Below are positions 5,735 through 7,873 of a stretch of 7,873 bases of DNA, in pieces. Source of the DNA: JBDKTK01 sp039680225 (lineage in GTDB: Bacteria > Desulfobacterota > Syntrophia > Syntrophales > UBA4778); the NCBI GenBank assembly GCA_039680225.1, contig JBDKTK010000062.1, forward strand, positions 1 through 7,873. The letters are read 5' to 3'. Position numbers and translations under genes: made by a program. How positions within the stretch are numbered: the first letter of the stretch is position 1; every line of letters starts with the position of its first letter. The notes under the pieces were generated by a model, which was given only the letters and a program-made list of their open reading frames with translations, was not told where the DNA came from and did not search any database.

Positions 5735-7873
5735 ATGCCGAAGAGAACCGACCTGAAAAAAATAATGCTTATCGGCTCCGGCCCGATCGTGATCGGTCAG
5801 GCCTGCGAATTCGATTATTCGGGGACCCAGGCATGCAAGGCCCTCCGGGAGGAAGGCTTCGAGGTCGTTCTCGTCAACAGCAATCCCGCCACTATCATGA
5901 CCGACCCCGAAATGGCGGACCACACATACATCGAACCCATTACCCCTGAAATAGTCGCGAAGATAATCGAAAAGGAAAGGCCGGACGCGCTCCTTCCCAC
6001 GCTGGGGGGGCAGACGGGTCTGAATACGGCCGTGCAGGTCGCTGAAATGGGCGTCCTGGAGAAATTCGGAGTGGAACTGATCGGCGCATCGGCAGACGTG
6101 ATCCGCAAGGCCGAAGACCGCGACCTGTTCCGGGCGGCAATGACAAAAATTGGACTGAGGGTCCCGCAGAGCGCCATAGTCAGGGACAGGGAGTCAGCCC
6201 TCGCCGCCGCGGAGAAAATCGGGTACCCCGTGATCGTCAGGCCGAGCTTCACCTTGGGCGGGACCGGCGGCGGGGTCGCTTACAATCGGGAAGACCTGGA
6301 AGTCCAGGCTGCATGCGGGCTCGACGCAAGCATGATCCGCGAGATCATGATCGAGGAATCGGTCATCGGGTGGAAGGAATTCGAACTCGAGGTCATGCGG
6401 GACGGCAAGGACAACGTGGTGATCATCTGTTCGATCGAGAACCTTGACCCCATGGGAGTCCACACGGGCGACAGCATAACGGTTGCCCCCGCCCAGACTT
6501 TGACCGACAAGGAATACCAGCTGCTGCGCAACGCCTCGATAGCAATCATGAGAGAGATCGGGGTGGACACGGGCGGGTCGAATGTCCAATTCGCCGTCAA
6601 CCCGGAGAACGGGGACATGGTGGTGATCGAGATGAACCCCCGTGTGTCCAGGAGTTCGGCGCTCGCATCCAAGGCCACCGGCTTCCCCATAGCAAAAATT
6701 GCCGCCAAGCTGGCAGTCGGCTACTCGCTTGACGAATTGCGCAACGACATCACCCGCGAGACGGTAGCCTCGTTTGAGCCCACCATAGATTACTGCGTTG
6801 TGAAGATCCCCCGCTGGACCTTTGAAAAGTTCCCGGACACCGCCGACTACCTTACTACGGCAATGAAATCGGTCGGCGAGACAATGGCTATCGGCAGGAC
6901 CTTCAAGGAAGCCCTGCAAAAGGGGCTGCGCTCTCTGGAAACCGGCCGTTTTGGTTTCGGGGCCGACGGCAAGGGCAGGCTCGAACAGGGAGGCATTCAC
7001 CCTTCAGTAGAGGAAATAAAGGAAAAGCTGGCGGTGCCTAATTCGCAGCGGATATTTTACATCCGTTATGCCCTGCGGGCCGGCATGGATTTAGAGGCAA
7101 TAAGGGAACTCACCGGGATCGACCCGTGGTTCCTGCACCAGATGGCGGAGATCGTCGGGACGGAAGAGGAGATCAGGTCCGGCAGCGGCCCCCTGGACCC
7201 GGAACTGATGAAAAAGGCCAAGGTCCAGGGATTCTCCGATATGCAGATCGCCCATATGCGCAAAATGAGCGACGACGAGGTGCGGCGGGGACGCGAGCTC
7301 GTCGGGATCAAGCCGGTCTACAAGCTGGTTGATACCTGCGCCGCGGAATTCGAGGCGTACACGCCGTATTACTACTCGAGCTACGAAGAGGAAAACGAGA
7401 TCCGGACAAGCTTGCGGGAAAAGGTGGTCATCCTCGGCGGCGGCCCCAACAGGATCGGGCAGGGCATCGAGTTCGACTACTGCTGCGTCCAGGCGTCGTT
7501 TGCACTTGGAGAAGAGGGCATCGAGAGCATCATGGTGAACAGCAACCCCGAGACCGTCAGCACGGATTACGACACCTCGGACAAGCTCTATTTCGAGCCG
7601 CTCACGAAAGAGGACGTCCTCAATATAGTTGAATCCGAAAAGCCCCGGGGAGTCATTGTGCAGTTCGGCGGACAGACCCCTCTGAACCTTGTCACGTCTC
7701 TATCCGCCGCCGGCGTGCAGGTATTGGGAACATCCCCGGCCAGCATCGCGCTTGCCGAGGACAGGGAACTCTTCCGGACCGTGCTCCAGGAAATGGGACT
7801 CTTCCAGCCCGAAAACGGGACGGCGTTGAGCATTGCGGAGGCGGCAAAGGAGGCCGAGAGGATCGGGTATCCC
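5735..7873 (+). CDS. carB: Carbamoyl phosphate synthase large subunit CarB, 3' truncated by window end
   Basis: The frame is open from the ATG at 5735 to the last base, giving 713 of about 1,070 expected residues with no stop or frameshift. CarB makes carbamoyl phosphate from bicarbonate, two ATP and CarA-derived ammonia. The N terminus KKIMLIGSGPIVIGQACEFD begins the first synthetase half. Key ATP-site residues fall at the Escherichia coli numbers: Arg129, Arg169, and metal ligands Gln285, Glu299 and Asn301. GGTGGG (175-180) is the glycine loop of the ATP-grasp fold. About residues 400-555 form the oligomerisation domain, including LEAIRELTGIDPWFLHQMAEI. The second half starts near 563 with KVVILGGGPNRIGQGIEFDYC, and the window ends inside its ATP-grasp domain after AEDRELF (674-680). 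No clear ribosome binding site precedes the ATG. The second ATP site and the allosteric domain lie beyond the window. Confidence 0.96.
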   Translation, partial: MPKRTDLKKIMLIGSGPIVIGQACEFDYSGTQACKALREEGFEVVLVNSNPATIMTDPEMADHTYIEPITPEIVAKIIEKERPDALLPTLGGQTGLNTAVQVAEMGVLEKFGVELIGASADVIRKAEDRDLFRAAMTKIGLRVPQSAIVRDRESALAAAEKIGYPVIVRPSFTLGGTGGGVAYNREDLEVQAACGLDASMIREIMIEESVIGWKEFELEVMRDGKDNVVIICSIENLDPMGVHTGDSITVAPAQTLTDKEYQLLRNASIAIMREIGVDTGGSNVQFAVNPENGDMVVIEMNPRVSRSSALASKATGFPIAKIAAKLAVGYSLDELRNDITRETVASFEPTIDYCVVKIPRWTFEKFPDTADYLTTAMKSVGETMAIGRTFKEALQKGLRSLETGRFGFGADGKGRLEQGGIHPSVEEIKEKLAVPNSQRIFYIRYALRAGMDLEAIRELTGIDPWFLHQMAEIVGTEEEIRSGSGPLDPELMKKAKVQGFSDMQIAHMRKMSDDEVRRGRELVGIKPVYKLVDTCAAEFEAYTPYYYSSYEEENEIRTSLREKVVILGGGPNRIGQGIEFDYCCVQASFALGEEGIESIMVNSNPETVSTDYDTSDKLYFEPLTKEDVLNIVESEKPRGVIVQFGGQTPLNLVTSLSAAGVQVLGTSPASIALAEDRELFRTVLQEMGLFQPENGTALSIAEAAKEAERIGYP

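Noticed and set aside
6194..7000. 268-codon frame on the - strand across carB
   Set aside because: The + strand encodes CarB with active-site residues at the expected numbers, so this is a shadow frame.

Overview
The window is a fragment of a GC-rich bacterial chromosome. Seven genes are recognisable, all on the + strand and closely spaced. They are the end of an FAD/NAD(P)H oxidoreductase, two separately encoded pieces of a split glutamate synthase, hisH, hisF, carA, and the first two thirds of carB. HisF resembles, from memory, the Desulfovibrio-type HisF more than the Thermotoga or enterobacterial type. A good sigma-54 promoter and a REP-like 'GCGAAAGC' hairpin pair are also present. Together these suggest a Gram-negative, Deltaproteobacteria (Desulfobacterota)-like or allied anaerobe. 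That placement is inference; there is no rRNA or other marker gene here.

Layout. Bases 1-818 hold the C-terminal part of a NirB/rubredoxin-reductase-like flavoprotein. It is followed within 20 bases by the class-II glutaminase domain of glutamate synthase (839-1966). A 292-base, partly AT-rich gap (1967-2258) carries a near-consensus sigma-54 promoter (2139-2154) and a leader stem-loop. The GXGXG domain of glutamate synthase follows at 2259-2999. After 85 bases come hisH (3085-3714) and hisF (3707-4486), which overlap by 8 bases. carA (4494-5591) starts 7 bases after hisF. A 143-base gap with two inverted GAAA/TTTC-loop hairpins (5605-5667) precedes carB (5735 to the window end).

How they fit together. 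Three of the seven proteins are glutaminase subunits or domains (glutamate synthase domain 1, HisH, CarA). HisF and CarB are the synthase partners of HisH and CarA and receive their ammonia; the GXGXG protein is the structural partner domain of the glutamate synthase. The flavoprotein probably delivers electrons from NAD(P)H. The window is therefore a cluster for distributing glutamine amide nitrogen to glutamate, histidine and carbamoyl phosphate (arginine and pyrimidines). At least the glutamate synthase GXGXG gene appears to be under nitrogen-type sigma-54 control. The FMN/Fe-S domain of the glutamate synthase is not in this window and is expected upstream.

All genes look intact apart from the two cut by the window edges, and catalytic residues are present wherever I could place them. 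I see no mobile element genes, CRISPR, tRNA or rRNA, and no clearly novel system. The most interesting signals are regulatory and architectural.
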